In this document: in pieces, positions 1 to 10,927 of the stretch
Layout: each line of letters begins with the position of its first letter
Numbering within the stretch: the stretch's first letter is position 1
Source of the DNA: Clavaria fumosa
Lineage: Eukaryota; Basidiomycota; Agaricomycetes; Agaricales; Clavariaceae
Reading direction: 5' to 3'
NCBI GenBank assembly: GCA_951802425.1
Contig: OX637804.1
Location: forward strand, 2,790,001 to 2,854,000
Length of the DNA: 64,000 nt
The notes under the pieces: generated by a model
What the model was told of the DNA's origin: nothing
The model's database searches: none
What the model saw: the letters and a program-made list of their open reading frames with translations, nothing else
Translations under genes and position numbers: made by a program

Positions 1-433
1 CCTTAAGTGTTTGCTGAAACACTTCATCCAAGTGCAACAGCAACTCAAAGATGTGACAATGGAACCTGATGCACTGAGGGCACCAGGATCTGTGAGTGAT
101 CGCATGAATTATGTGGTCTTGGACCCAGGGGAGGGCCTCCTCCCCTTGTGACAATAACGGCTGGGACAACCCAGCCATTCTGATGATGCTCATCAGCAAT
201 GAGTTTCCTGGTGCAAGGCCAGGGACAGCAGCAGCAGGGATAGCATGAGGAGATGGGGTCTCCCCATCGGATCATCCATGGTTATGGTTGATGGAGAAAT
301 AAGAAAAAGAGGGTGGACCCTCTTAAGGTTTTGTACCTGAGCCACCATGTGACTCAATCACTGTGGCTAATGACCCTGCGGTCTGGCTCAATCGTGTTTA
401 CCACTCTGCATGGGTGCTCTGTCTGCACTCTGC
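1..433. other. Unassigned sequence beside gypsy remnant
   Basis: No gene is supported here. The minus strand continues downstream of the chromodomain of the neighbouring gypsy element, but the only open frames are short and lack recognisable motifs. It may be the degenerate 3' part of that element; I could not identify an LTR boundary. Confidence 0.3.
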
Positions 434-2500
434 TCAAGGGTGCCTAGGCAGTGCCCTCCACGATTCCACCCCTTGCAATTCAAGGTAGTCTAGAGCTGCT
501 AGCTCTTTGACTCCCATATACAGCTCCCAAGTTGTATCCCCAAGGTTCCATTGGACCTCACATTCTAGGTGGCATCCTTCCCACCTGTGGCCAATAATGG
601 CATCAACCAGCCATTCCTCCTTTGGATCCATTCCAAAGTCATAAAAGACTTTCACTTCACGGTGCAGAAACAACATGTTGTTGTTTGGCTCATGTCGCTG
701 TAGCCAGCTGACATGGAATGTCAGGTGGATTCTCCTTGACTTTAGTGAGTTGGGGAGCTCCAGCTCATATGTGGATGATTCTGGTCTACATGACCATATT
801 GGGTAAGGCCCAATAAACTAATTCTCCCTCTCTAAATGGGTGCTCTTCCTGTCTATGCTGATTAGCATAAAATGTCTGGTGGATGCAACTTTCTATGATC
901 ATGTCATGTGCCATTGAAAGGTTGAGTGCAGCCTTCTCTGTGAACATCCTTACTCCTCTGGGCACAGCCTGGAGGTTGTCTGGCAACTCTGCCATCATCT
1001 GGGGCATATACCCATAGGTTAATTCAAATAGGGTGAACCCCATAGACATGCTTATTGATGTGTTAATGGCGAACTTGACCATTGGGATTTGCTCCGCCCA
1101 ATCTGTCTGGTCTGGCTGGACCACAGATCAGATCAACTGCTCCATCACTCCATCTGTCTGCAGATGGAAAGCTGTGGACATCCACAGCTTAACACTGAGT
1201 AATTGGTGAGTTTCCTGCCAAAAGGCAGATGTGAATCTAGGATCATGGTTGGACACAATTGATCCTGGCAACCCATGTAGTCTCACTACATGTGTTAGAA
1301 AGAGCCAGGCTAGCTCTGCTGCCATTACCAACATGGTGACTGGTACTAGGTGTACCAGTGAGGTGAGGTGTACCAGTGAGGTGAGGTGGCAAATCACCAC
1401 CCAGAGGTAGTCCACCTCTTTTGACATAGGAAATGGACCTACAAAGTCCATTCCTATTGATTCCCAGGGCCGCCTGGGAATTGGGAGGGTATGTAGAAGC
1501 CCTTGCAGCTTCTGAGGGGAAGTCTTGCTTGTTTGGCACATGTCACATGACAAGCAAAACTTCTCAATGTCCTTAGACACTGATGGCCACCAATAATAGC
1601 AGTGGACATAGTCCATTGTTATCTGCAACCCCATGTGTCCTAGGACTGCATGGGCCTCCTGGATCACTATTCCAGGGATGCTTTTCCCTTCATGAAGGGT
1701 ATGAGGCACACAGAGCACCTCATCTCCTTTTCTGTTCTCCACAAAGATCAGGTCATCCCTGATCTTGAAACTGGTGTAATTCCCTGGTTTTTCCTGTATT
1801 ATTTTAAACAGGTGATCCTGTTTGTAGCCATCACAGATGCTTTGCAGCACCCTGTCATTCCCCCCTTCCACACAGGGCCTTAACGGCACAAGCATCTTGT
1901 CCCATACATCCCTGTCTGCTTGGGGCTCAGGCAGCAGCTGCTCCGCAGCAGGTGCGTGTACTTGTAGTGCGCGCACCTCCTCCAGGCATCTGTGGGGCAG
2001 CTTGTCCCCTTCTTGGTCAAGGTGAATATCTGCCTTCACATACTCATGATCTGGATGAATCTCATCTGTTGCATCACTCATATGGTAACATGAAAGGCAA
2101 TCCACAACTTTGTTGTGCTTGCCTTTAATGTAAGTAATGGAGTAGTCAAACCTCTCCATATATTCCATCCACCTGGCCTGCCAGCCAGACAAGTGCATTT
2201 GGTTCTTGAAGAACCCCAGTGCTTCATGGTCCATGACCACATTGATCTGTCTGCCAAGGAGTTTATCCTCCCATTTCTGCAGTGATTCAACAATTTCTAA
2301 GGCCTCCCAGTCCCAAGTTTTATAACTAAACTGGGCCAGGCTAAATCTTTTAGACATAAACCCTGCTGGGCAGCAGGTTTCCCATGTCTTCCCCTGGCCA
2401 TACATAGCCCCTACACCCAATACTGAGGTGTTGCACACAAGCCATATTGGCTCCTGTACTGCTGCGTCTACGTGGATGCCATACCTTGTCCAGCAACCGC
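434..2500 (-). mobile_element. Ty3/gypsy chromovirus, 3' half of pol (RNase H-integrase-chromodomain), decayed
   Basis: Read on the minus strand, the order is RNase H (about 2480-2060, with the typical GVGAMYGQG stretch and an HEALGFFK segment), integrase HHCC zinc-binding domain (about 1655-1530, CDMC cysteine pair), and integrase core with Asp in MDFVGPF, Asp in NHDPRF and Glu in MEQ. The core continues after one in-frame TGA (1130-1128) to about 786. After a frameshift there is a chromodomain-like segment (676-434; aromatic/acidic EEWLVDAIIG followed by VQWNLGDTTWEL). The TGA could derive from CGA. An 18-bp direct duplication near 1350-1386 adds a repeated HLTSLV. Gag, protease and reverse transcriptase are missing on the upstream side, where an oppositely oriented different gypsy element begins. 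Not functional. Confidence 0.85.
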
Positions 2501-2507
2501 CCCCCAC

Positions 2508-3251
2508 AATGTTGGACAATTGGGATAACTTCACCATGGAATTATTTCTGGTATTCAGAAACCCCCCCCCACATATGACTTCAAAGAGCGTGCTGCATAA
2601 TTTGAAGATGCCCAACAATTCCCACATCACAGAATACATCGTCACCTTCAATTTGCACACACCCTACACTGGATACAATGACACCGTGCTCGCCAAGGCC
2701 TTTTACCAGGGGCTCACCAACTGCATCAAAGACCAGTTTCAATACACGAGTCGAGAGCAGGAGTTCACAAGACTCCGTCAACAAGCTTTGGCCTTCGAGC
2801 AGCAGTACTGGCAATGTGAGGAAGAACAAGGCCGCTTTCCAACATCCGTCCAATACAGAAAGCGACCCGGCGACTCGTCGTGCAGAAATTTGTCAAACCC
2901 AATGAAAGACCGCAATGTGAAACCCGCCAACAACCAATCCTCGAACCGCCCTGCGCCCACTCCAGTAACCAACCCCATCATGACATCCGCTCCAGCCAAA
3001 CCTGCCTCAACCCCTGTAATGAAGCCGAAGGAGGGAAAGATGGAGAAATCCACACCTTGCAGACCACTCTCCACTGGGCCGCTGGACTTTGCTTATATTG
3101 CATGGGTCAAGGGCATTTCTCGAATACATGCCTGTTGATCCCCGCTAACTGCAAGTCTGCTGCCCATGCCACCCTCACATTTACCATGACCGCAGCAGAG
3201 CCCTTGGCCAGCGACAAGTTGGGAAATGCTCCAGCATCTCAAGGCATGTAG
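2508..3251 (+). pseudogene. gypsy Gag with CCHC zinc knuckle (frameshifted)
   Basis: The first frame (to 3138) carries a retrotransposon Gag capsid-like helical domain, recognisable from the run TEYIVTFN, then TGYND and FYQGL, followed by a Pro/Lys/Asn-rich linker. The nucleic-acid-binding knuckle C-x2-C-x4-H-x4-C (CLYCMGQGHFSNTC, about 3088-3131) lies in a different frame ending at 3251, so an indel separates the two. Gag would form the virus-like particle and bind element RNA. Nonfunctional as it stands. Confidence 0.75.
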
Positions 3252-3259
3252 GGAGATTC

Positions 3260-3670
3260 TTGAGTTGCGATATTGCCATAGATACCAATACTGATACCTG
3301 TACCATGGATGAACTCCCCTTATACACAGTTCTGTCATCTATTTCTTCTGCTGCCTTTTTGATTTCCATTGTTATTCTGCAAATCAGCAATACCCCTGTA
3401 CCCACACTTGTAGATTGTGGAGCTACTGAATGTTTCGTTTTGCCCGACTTTACACCTTTGAAATTCCGTTTAACACTAACCCACCCTATACAACTTAGGC
3501 TATTTGACGGGTCCATCACAGGACTGATCACCCAAGTGACCAACCAACAATTCTGCTTTGAGGACAGCACAACGCACACTGAATGTTTCTACGTTACCCA
3601 ACTCCATTCGGATGTGAAGGTCATACTTGGACTGTCATGGCTTTGGAAACACAACCCAGACATCGATTGA
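3260..3670 (+). pseudogene. gypsy retropepsin-like aspartic protease
   Basis: Retropepsin domain of the gypsy polyprotein. The catalytic loop reads D-C-G-A-T (about 3412-3426), where the usual residue after Asp is Ser or Thr; the C-terminal ILGLSWL signature followed by HNPDID is present. The frame ends at TGA 3668-3670, where the family normally has Trp (TGG to TGA), and the same frame reopens as the RT segment at 3716. The reading frame upstream joins gag only through a shift. Remnant of a polyprotein, not a host gene. Confidence 0.75.
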
Positions 3671-3715
3671 CCAACCCTCTCGATACAATTCCGCAATTCC
3701 GATACCTGACCGCTG

Positions 3716-5289
3716 ATGATGAAGCCCTTGCCCACTGTGGCCACTGATGCAGCAAGGCCTGCGGGGTCTCATGACCCAACCACTGATGAACTCAGGGTCC
3801 TGAAGGAGCTCGCTCCTAAGGACTGGTCAACACTGAGCCCAGGACTACCCACGGGGACCACTGGAAATCCACTGTCAGAGTTGAACCCCACCGCGCCTGA
3901 TAGCAATTCTGCTATGTTGGGAACTTTGAACTCCACCACATGGGACTGGGCAAACCTACCCGAGGAGCCTTTGCCACCTTTTCCCACTGTTGTTGCTGCT
4001 GATAAAACTTTACCCAACACGAATTTACACAGAACAGGGTCACAGGAAAATTCTGCTGCCCTGTTGCCCAAACCAGCACCTATCGAAATTCGAATTTTGG
4101 ATCCTGCCCACTTCACCAACCATCTAGTGGGTGAGGATATAATTCTTCATGCTGTTTATCATTTTTTCCCTGCACCTGAAGACTCGCTCCAAGCTAATGC
4201 TGCACTAATCAATTCTGAACCCCCAGAAGCAAGGGCAAACCTACCACCTCAATATGCAGACTTTACCAATGTCTTCTCCGAGGAAGAGGCCTGCACCCTT
4301 CCACCCCACCGAACTTACGATCATGTGATACAACTTGAACCAGACACCAAAGCCCCTTGGGGTCTGCTGTATAACATGTCCGAGCTGGAATTAAAGGTTT
4401 TGCATGACTATATTGATGACATGCTCCAGAAGGGATTTATCCACCCTTCTGAATCCCCCATGGGAGCCCCCGTTGTATTTGCAAAAAGAAGGACAGTTCA
4501 CTCTGTCTTTGTGTTGACTACCGAGGTTTAAACAGGGTGATGATCAAAAACTGCTACCCAATCCCACTAATAAACAATATGCTCAACTGCTTACGGGGTG
4601 CATGGATCTACTCAAAAATCAACCTCCATGCCGGATACAACAACATCCGCATCAAGGACGGCGACAAGTGGAAAACTGCCTTCCGCACCCGATACAGTGC
4701 CTTTGAGTACTTGGTGATGCCATTTGGGCTAACCAATGCTCTGGCAATGTTCCAGCAGTTCATGAATGACATCTTCGCCAACATGGTCAACTCCTTCGTG
4801 GTTGTCTATCTTGATGATATTTTAATTTATTCCGACAACACGATGGTGCATGAGGGTCACATCTGCTGCATTCTACAGCGGCTCCACGACAATCAACTTC
4901 ATGCAAACCCAATGAAATTGAGTTTCCACCTTGATTCCATGGAATATTTGGGTTTTATTGTTTCTCCTAGTGGAATTTCTATGGACTCAACAAAAATTGA
5001 TGCCATCTTAAACTGGCCATTGCCTACTAATGTTAAAGAAACACAGTCCTTCTTAGGTTTCATGAATTTCTACCAACGATTCATCCATGGCTACTTGAGA
5101 ATAACCCAACCATTCAATAACCTCATGCAGAAAGGGCTCTGCTTTGACTGGACGACGGATTGCCAAGTGGCATTTGACCGCTTGAAGTCAGTATGTACAT
5201 CTGCTCCGGTCCTCGCACATTACGACCCAGAAAACCCCACTGTCATAGAGACAGACAGGTTGGAATACGCCATAGCGGCAATTTGTTAG
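3716..5289 (+). pseudogene. gypsy reverse transcriptase, start of RNase H
   Basis: Reverse transcriptase of a Ty3/gypsy element. The linker and fingers lie in the first frame to 4531. A one-base loss in an A-run near 4485 separates them from the palm and thumb (4537-5289). The palm shows the MPFGLTNA motif and the YLDD catalytic box (4807-4818), then the connection and thumb with FLGFMNFYQRF. The first residues of RNase H (ETD) precede truncation; the last codons and stop (5284-5289) belong to the adjoining LTR. Catalytic Asp residues are intact but the copy is dead because of the indel and truncation. Confidence 0.9.
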
Positions 5290-6772
5290 GGCCTGTCTCG
5301 TCTCAATAGTAGTGCCAGAGATTGACTTGTTGGTGACCTATGCTGGAAAATCGCTAAGACCAATCAACTGTTGAGCACAGTCAAGAATGCTCAGTCCCGG
5401 AAGGTCGCAAAGACATCTGAGAAGATGTAAGAGTGAAGGAAGACAAGTATAGAAAGAGAAGACGTTGTTTGGAAAGTCACGAAGTTGGTAGATGAAGAGT
5501 AAAGTAGGAAATTGACGAGGAGAGAAATGAGTAATGCTGAAAGGGTCGCAAAGTCGACCAACGAAGCATGAAGAAAGGAATAGACGAGGTGGGAGAAACT
5601 GATAATGCTGAGAAGGTCGAGAAATCGACCGACGAGGTGTAAGAGAGGAAAAGACAAGGTGAAGGAAAAAGGACAATGCTAGGAGGGTCACGGGTAGTCG
5701 TGACGAGGTGAGGAAGTGTGTCGGTGAAGGCAATAACTTTGCCAACCGACAGGAGAACCTGTAGGGTTCAAAAGATCAGTACCAAGATGAAATGAAGAGA
5801 ATACTTAGGCGCGTGAGTTTATACGAGCACAGAGGATGAATCAGAGTGAAGCAGGAGTGTCTTGGCAATCTTGAGGTCACCAAGTGAGACAAGACCTATC
5901 AATCGTGGTGGTTCCAAGCTCAAAGGGCATAATAGCCTCAAGCTTAAACCAATGTGCATCAATATCAAGTCTAGAGTACCATAAGTACATGCGAGACCTT
6001 ATATACATACATACAGAGAGTATAATAGAAAAGGAAAAGTACAGAAGTTGCCAGGTGACGAGACCATAGTAGTACGGGGTATGTGTAGTCATAAAGTGAC
6101 TAGGCGCATGCTCTACTAAGGTCACGAGGGGTTAGGTATGCATAGGTAAGGTTGCGAAGATGACCTGTCATGGGTTGCGACCTAGTTAAATAAGTATATA
6201 TGTTGCTGTAACTATGGAGGGATTCTCGGATCATAAGTAACGTAGTTATAGGCGACTGAGGAGAAGAAGGGATGCATATTTGAAGTAATAATACAGCTGA
6301 CCGTTGGTGGCGCATTTGAGTGTTAAGGTTGCGAGGTCATAAGAGCGGTCACATGGGTGACGTTAGTGACACAGGTGACACAGGTGACTTTGGGTGGGAA
6401 GTCACATGGGTAATGCATGTAACGCAGGTAATGGCCGTAACGCTGTTATTGTATTGGCGCTGGTGGTAGCGCCAGGGGTGCTGTGCCAAGTCATGTGCTG
6501 GTGGAAGTAGACGTGCAACGACATGTTGCGCATAAGATTAGTGGGTCCGGGCGGAGTATACATGTAGAGTGAAGTAGTAGCAAGTGTCGCGAGTACAGCA
6601 TGGTGGTCGCGAGTGTCATGTGAGCGCGGGGGAGGTTGGAGAGGCTTCCGGAAGGAGACAGCGGGTTCTGGAAGTATGTAGAAGGGCTCATGAGGCTGTA
6701 GAGGGTCGTTGGGAGGCTTGTAGATGTTGGTAGAGTCGGCTTGGTTAGAGGAAAAATGAATGGGTCCTGACA
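5284..6772. mobile_element. LTR family 1, copy 1 (about 1.49 kb, TG...CA, no matching TSD)
   Basis: Begins TGTTAGGGCC and ends GGTCCTGACA, imperfect inverted termini with TG...CA ends. It aligns along its length with the LTR at 13919-15462. The 5-bp flanks differ (CAATT before, TTACC after), so it is not a clean solo LTR. Immediately to the right the minus strand reads a purine tract (GAAGGGGGGG) three bases from the LTR, as a polypurine tract would precede a 3' LTR. It is therefore probably the 3' LTR of a minus-strand element whose interior has been lost apart from about 30 bp. It retains many more CpG sites than copy 2. Confidence 0.75.
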
Positions 6773-6888
6773 TTACCCCCCCTTCAAGCCTCGAGCCCTG
6801 CGAGAGTGGAGGTCACGTGATGATTAGTCAGCGCGATGTTTGTTGATCAAGTCACGACACCCAAAAATTTTCTCTAAGTCCAACCACC
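6773..6888 (+). promoter_or_regulatory. Residual upstream region of the decayed P-family gene
   Basis: From about 6800 the sequence matches the region just upstream of the intact gene at 42838: GAGAGTGGA, then TCACGTGA, then ATTAGTCAGCGCGATGTTTG and the CCAACCACC before the ATG. This shows that promoter as well as coding sequence was duplicated. The CACGTG box is retained. Confidence 0.55.
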
Positions 6889-8487
6889 ATGGTGTCCTCT
6901 TTCATCAAACAGCACGAGCCTGAAACCAGCAAGAACCAAAATGAGGTTGCGTGTGAAATGCAGATTTACGATGCAACGGAGCCTGGGATCAACTTGGGGA
7001 TCCTAGAAGACATGCTGGCCCATCAAAAGGCCGAACAGGCGTGATGTGTGCATTCTCGAGAAGAAGTCGCAAGGCACAAAAGGAGGAGCAAGGTTGCGAG
7101 TCCCAACAAGGCAAGGGACGTCGTCGTAGGCCCTAGTGGGTCAATGGAGAACATTACAGGCGGGACTGACCCCTCGCCCGTAGACTTCTTGAAATTATGG
7201 AAGAAAATTGGGTCAGCAAAAGAGAACAAGGACTGGAATGAGGTAGAGCGTGAGGTGCGTAGTAATAATTCTCATTCCAATTCCTCTCTAATGGTTGTGT
7301 TACAGGATTGCGACAATTGCATTGTGAAGAGCCGGCAGTGCGAGCGCAGTGCTGCCAGTAAATGTGGTCAGTGCGTGGAGGACCACGGAAAATGTTCGTG
7401 GGTCCAAGATTTTCGTTGGTGGCGCATCAAGGCTCAGCTTGGGTGGGATGACATGCGGGTGGACGAGGTGTTGAAGCGCATTGACAGACCGGAAACGGTG
7501 AGCACAGGGGCGCCCAAGGTTGCAAGCCGAGTGGGGAGAAATCTTCCCACCCTATCGATTCCGGAGACCCTGATGCGAACAGGGCACGGAAAACGAGTGA
7601 GGGTAAGGTTGCGGTCGCTGATGCTGGGTCCTTCAATGTCGAGGAGGTGAGTTGCGGACGTACCAGAAACAGAGACGGAGGCAGAGGAAGACGCACCGGT
7701 GCGTCTAACGAATGTCGTGAAAGTTTGTGCAGAGAAGGCATGGATTCTGACAATCCCGGGAGAGAAGGGGCGGTTGCTTCGGAAGGTGATGGACTGTCAG
7801 GAAGAAGTCAAGATCCTTCAAGGGCGGTTGGACGTAAGGGCGACGAAGGAGCGCTGGTTGGAAGGAAGGCTGAAGAAGAGTGAGGAGGAGGTGAAGAGAT
7901 TGAAGCAGGTCACGACGATGGCGCGGACGAAGGCGGCAACCTCTTCACAAGAGTTTGGAACAAGGGAGGAGATGGAGAGGGAACTCGCGACGTTGAGGCA
8001 GCAGGTTGCGGAACCCTTGAGGAAAATGTTGTGGGTGGAAAGGTCCAACAGGGAGGGAGAGTTAGAGGGAGAGTTGGTGGTGGTAAAACACAAGTTGGAG
8101 GAGGCGCGGAAAAGCGCAAAAGGTGAGTTTTAGTGTTTCTTTACTGATTCACGGTTTTACTGAACTCACGGGTTCATAGGGAAAGGCAAGGAGTGCGGGA
8201 GAAATCATCGAAGGTGCCCACATCCAAAATTGTGGATGCGGAAGTCACGGAATTGACAGTGCGGGCGGAGGGGGCGGAGAGGGAGTTTGAGGCACTCCAC
8301 GGGGAGTGGGAAGGTAAGTAATCGTTTGGTTTTACTGCATTACAAATTGATTTCCTTCGTTTACTCAGACCAGGAAACCAAGTTGAGAGAGGCGCGCCAC
8401 GAGGCGAAGGAATTGGAGAAGGAAAAGGAGGGTAAGTCAATGATCACGAGTGTGGAATGAATTAATTTCGCGTTTCTTAGGGTTAAT
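6889..8487 (+). pseudogene. Decayed copy of the Zn2Cys6/coiled-coil gene family (P family)
   Basis: Aligns exon by exon with the intact gene at 42838-44941. Exon 1 (6889-7254) starts with the equivalent ATG but has TGA at 7042-7044 where the intact copy has CGA, a CpG-to-TpG change. Exon 2 keeps all six cysteines of the C-x2-C-x6-C-x7-C-x2-C-x6-C cluster (about 7301-7392), then meets TGA at 7648. Exon 3 (from 8180) has a net 10-base loss that breaks frame. Exon 4 and the following intron are recognisable to about 8487, after which the solitary 651-bp satellite copy begins and the remaining exons are missing. Splice sites GTGCGT and GTGAGT are still visible. Dead copy, with decay dominated by C-to-T changes. 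Confidence 0.8.
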
Positions 8488-8492
8488 TGTGA

Positions 8493-8863
8493 CTAACAGC
8501 ATAGTCCTTGTGCAGATGGAGTATCTGCGCTTTCTTTCACTGCAAGCTAACCACTCAAGCTAGTCTTTTGAAATTTTGTGTGCCTATATCTACCCCTCTA
8601 ATCCTCAATCTCCATGGTTTACATTTTCCCAAAACCTATTTCGCAATGCATGCCAGAGCTGCTGACCAAACCAGTCAAAATTCTCCCATTTATCAAAACC
8701 AACCATAGGATTCCAAAACAAATGGAATTCTATACTGGGCCATCCCATACCTATCATATTCCATCCCTCTCTCTCCCCTCCCATCACCCACAAAGCAACA
8801 ATTCCAGCATACAGTCAGAATCCAGTTCTCACAGTCCTCACACAGTTTGTACTTAGTGGCACC
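8493..8863 (+). repeat. Solitary partial copy of the 651-bp satellite
   Basis: From CTAACAGCATAGTCC to TTAGTGGCACC this is homologous to the first roughly 390 bases of the tandem unit that fills 58476-64000, with scattered substitutions. The inverted repeat GTGCAGATG/CATCTGCAC of the array is mutated here. It abuts the truncated P-family pseudogene. Confidence 0.85.
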
Positions 8864-9259
8864 CTGACAAGGACCCCACATGAAATATTCCCAAATAAAA
8901 AAATCCCCCCTTTTAGTTCTCACTATGTCTTTGATGATGTTTACTCTCATTTGGTGCTTTCCCTCAAAACTTTTTTTTCACCCCAAAAATTCATTTAGGG
9001 TTCCTGGGGGTCTTCCAGCAAAAATTGAAATATAGTAGCTGTGAAGTAGTTATTAGTGCCATTTAGAAGAACATATGCAGCTGACTGATGGCTGCATATA
9101 TGTTGATGTTGTCACATCATGAAGTGGGTCACATGGTGATGCTTGTGACCATGAGTAATGCTAGTAATGTGAATAAGACTAATGTATCTATGTGGCATGT
9201 CATGTGCCAGATGAAGGGATTGTGCCATGGTACATCATATATAATATCATACATAATAT
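8864..9259. other. No gene seen
   Basis: AT-rich, CpG-poor sequence with no supported reading frame. From about 9070 it contains GCAGCTGACTGATGGCTGC and a short stretch reminiscent of the 3' half of LTR family 1 (TGATGCTNGTGAC), too weak to call. Confidence 0.4.
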
Positions 9260-9519
9260 TGGAGGCTGCTGGTGTGCCATTATTGTTGTTAGCTGCTGGT
9301 GCATCATCATCATCAGCTGCTGCTGCTGTCATCAGTCATTGTTGTTGGCTGCTGGTGCATTGTTGTTGTCATTGTTGGCTTCTAGTGTGCCATTGTTGGC
9401 TTCTAGTGTGTCATTGTCATTGGTCATCATCATTGGCTGCTGGTGTGTTGTTGTCATCATTAGCTGCCAGTGTGTCATTGTCATCATCAGCCACTGCTGC
9501 CATCATTGGTCATCATTGG
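9260..9519. repeat. Low-complexity CTGCTGGTG/TCATCAT/TTGTTG tract
   Basis: Imperfect reiteration of GCTGCTGGTG, CATCATCAT and GTTGTTG blocks. Open frames on both strands here are Ser/Ala/Cys/Leu-rich by-products of the repeat. Confidence 0.8.
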
Positions 9520-9590
9520 TGTTAAGGCCTGTCCTGTCTCATAAATAACACTGAAGGTTGATTTGATGGTGACCAGTCCTGTAAACTCAC
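9520..9590 (+). mobile_element. LTR family 1, copy 3, 5' fragment (split by Copia-type insertion)
   Basis: Starts TGTTAAGGCCTGTCC and follows LTR family 1 to AAACTCAC. The same LTR resumes after the inserted element at 10928 (CTCACTAAGACTAATCAAC) for about 25 bases and is then lost, so this copy was truncated as well as interrupted. Confidence 0.8.
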
Positions 9591-9763
9591 TGTTGGAATT
9601 CCAGTTGTTGGTGAGTCCAGATATGATGAGATGATGCTCGAGATTAGCAGGGAACCTGGTATAAACACAAGGGAATCCAATCTACTGCCCTAGGCCTGTA
9701 TAGCTACATTAAAAGTCTGACTAGGCTACGTGCAGCGAGGGGTGTTTTCACCCAAATCCAATA
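9591..9763 (-). repeat. 3' LTR of the gag-only Copia-type element
   Basis: 173 bp, close match to 10755-10927 with a handful of mostly C/T or G/A differences, for example GACGAGACGACC in the other copy against GATGAGATGATG here. The divergence shows the element is not brand new. Confidence 0.9.
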
Positions 9764-9795
9764 CTCCCCCATGAATGCATCCCTGAGCCATCTGA

Positions 9796-10672
9796 TTAAA
9801 ATGTGTAAGGTCTGCCATGTGTAGCCAACATCGCCTGCAGGCCGTCATCACCTTTCAACTTCCCCTTCGCACCTCCCCCACGCTTGTAGCAGGCCTTCGT
9901 AAGGTGTCCCTCCGACCCACATTTATTGCATTCAACATCATTTGGAACATCGCATTCTGACCTTAGGTGGTCTGCCTCGCCACACTGCCAGCATTTGCGT
10001 GTTTTCAGCGGATTCCGGGGGGGGGACGACGGCCGCTAGTGCCGTGTTTGCAGGCATGGCCCCTCCGATCGCATGGCGCGCCTCCTCGTTCAGAATGCAG
10101 GTGATGACATGCTCGACATCGAGCTCTTTCCCTGCAGTAGCATCTATTGAAGCCACAAAGTAGTTGTATTCCATCCCGAGCCCCATAGTTAGCACCACAA
10201 TGAGATCTTCGCTTGTGACAGACCCTCCCGAATCCTCTAAATCGAATGCCATGCTTTTGACGCGACTGGTCCATGCAGTTATCGACTCCTCAGGCTCTTT
10301 GGCCGCCATTAAAAACTTCTGCCATTTCGCAAGATGCGTTGCCAACCCGCGACTGCGATGGGTCGTTGCGAGGCTGCCCCAGATTGCCATCGGATCCCGC
10401 TCGCGCATGTATACCAGCTGCGACGTCTCGACTCGTGCTATCATCCTTGCCCTTGCCTCCCCCATCTTCTTCACAGTTCTCTTTGCAACCGCCCTAGCCT
10501 TCTCGGCTACAGTCTGCTTGATGGACTTCCCTTCATCATCTACCTCCATAATGACCTGGTCCCATAGCCCCCTTTCAATCAGCTCAGCCTCCATGTGCAA
10601 TGACCATTTGACATAATTGGAGTCATTGAGCAGCGGGAACCGGTGGTGATGATTTTCGTTGTTGGGCATCAT
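9796..10672 (-). pseudogene. Copia-type Gag (UBN2-like) with two CCHC knuckles, one-base frameshift
   Basis: Starts at ATG 10672. The N-terminal 215 or so residues are a Copia-type Gag polyprotein domain (PLLNDSNYVKW near the start, then helical segments with W-x-SRVKSMAFDL and LTMGLG). The frame then enters a run of nine C (complement of 10017-10025) and continues without knuckles to a stop near 9940. With one C fewer, the downstream sequence reads two perfect CCHC knuckles (CWQCGEADHLRSEC and CNKCGSEGHLTKAC) and ends at TAA 9798-9796. The split is either a homopolymer mutation, an assembly error, or less likely a slippery recoding site. Confidence 0.8.
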
Positions 10673-10754
10673 GTGAGTGTAAAAAGAACGTAATCCGTGC
10701 TCAGCACGATGAATCCGACCAGTAAGGACTGTGGTGGGTTATGCTGGGTGTTTA

Positions 10755-10927
10755 TGTTGGAATTCCAGTTGTCGGTGAGTCCAGATATGACGAGACGACC
10801 CTCGAGATTAGCAGGGAACCCAGTATAAACACCAGGGAATCCAATCTACTGCCCTAGGCCTGTATAGCTACATTAAAAGTCTGACTAGGCTATGTGCAGC
10901 AAGGGGTGTTTTCACCCAAATCCAATA
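10755..10927 (-). repeat. 5' LTR of the gag-only Copia-type element
   Basis: 173 bp, same length as its partner. It is followed on the plus side by the target duplication CTCAC and the resumed LTR family 1 sequence. Confidence 0.9.

Larger units (their letters stand above)
2508..5283 (+). mobile_element. Ty3/gypsy element, 5' half (gag-protease-RT-start of RNase H), truncated
   Basis: The coding order gag, zinc knuckle, retropepsin, reverse transcriptase and the first residues of RNase H is that of a Ty3/gypsy element. It stops inside RNase H at 5283, where an unrelated LTR starts with TGTTAGGGCC. The sequence needs at least three corrections to be read through: a frameshift in gag near 3060, a nonsense codon after the protease, and a one-base indel near 4485 in RT. 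The 5' LTR is not recognisable because the minus-strand gypsy fragment abuts it. Sequence details differ from that neighbour, so these look like two families rather than one inverted copy. Confidence 0.85.
9591..10927 (-). mobile_element. Gag-only (non-autonomous) Ty1/Copia-type LTR element, nested
   Basis: Two LTRs of 173 bp (9591-9763 and 10755-10927) flank an interior that encodes only a Copia-type Gag on the minus strand. The whole element is bordered by the 5-bp target duplication CTCAC (9586-9590 and 10928-10932). In element orientation the LTR reads TATTGG...CCAACA, and a purine tract GGGGGAG directly precedes the 3' LTR (9764-9770). No protease, integrase or RT is present, so mobilisation would need an autonomous partner. 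The insertion lies inside a copy of LTR family 1, giving the relative order of events. Confidence 0.9.

Noticed and set aside
9088..9525. 145- and 118-aa frames rich in Ser/Ala/Cys/Val
   Set aside because: Translation of CTGCTGGTG/TCATCAT low-complexity DNA.
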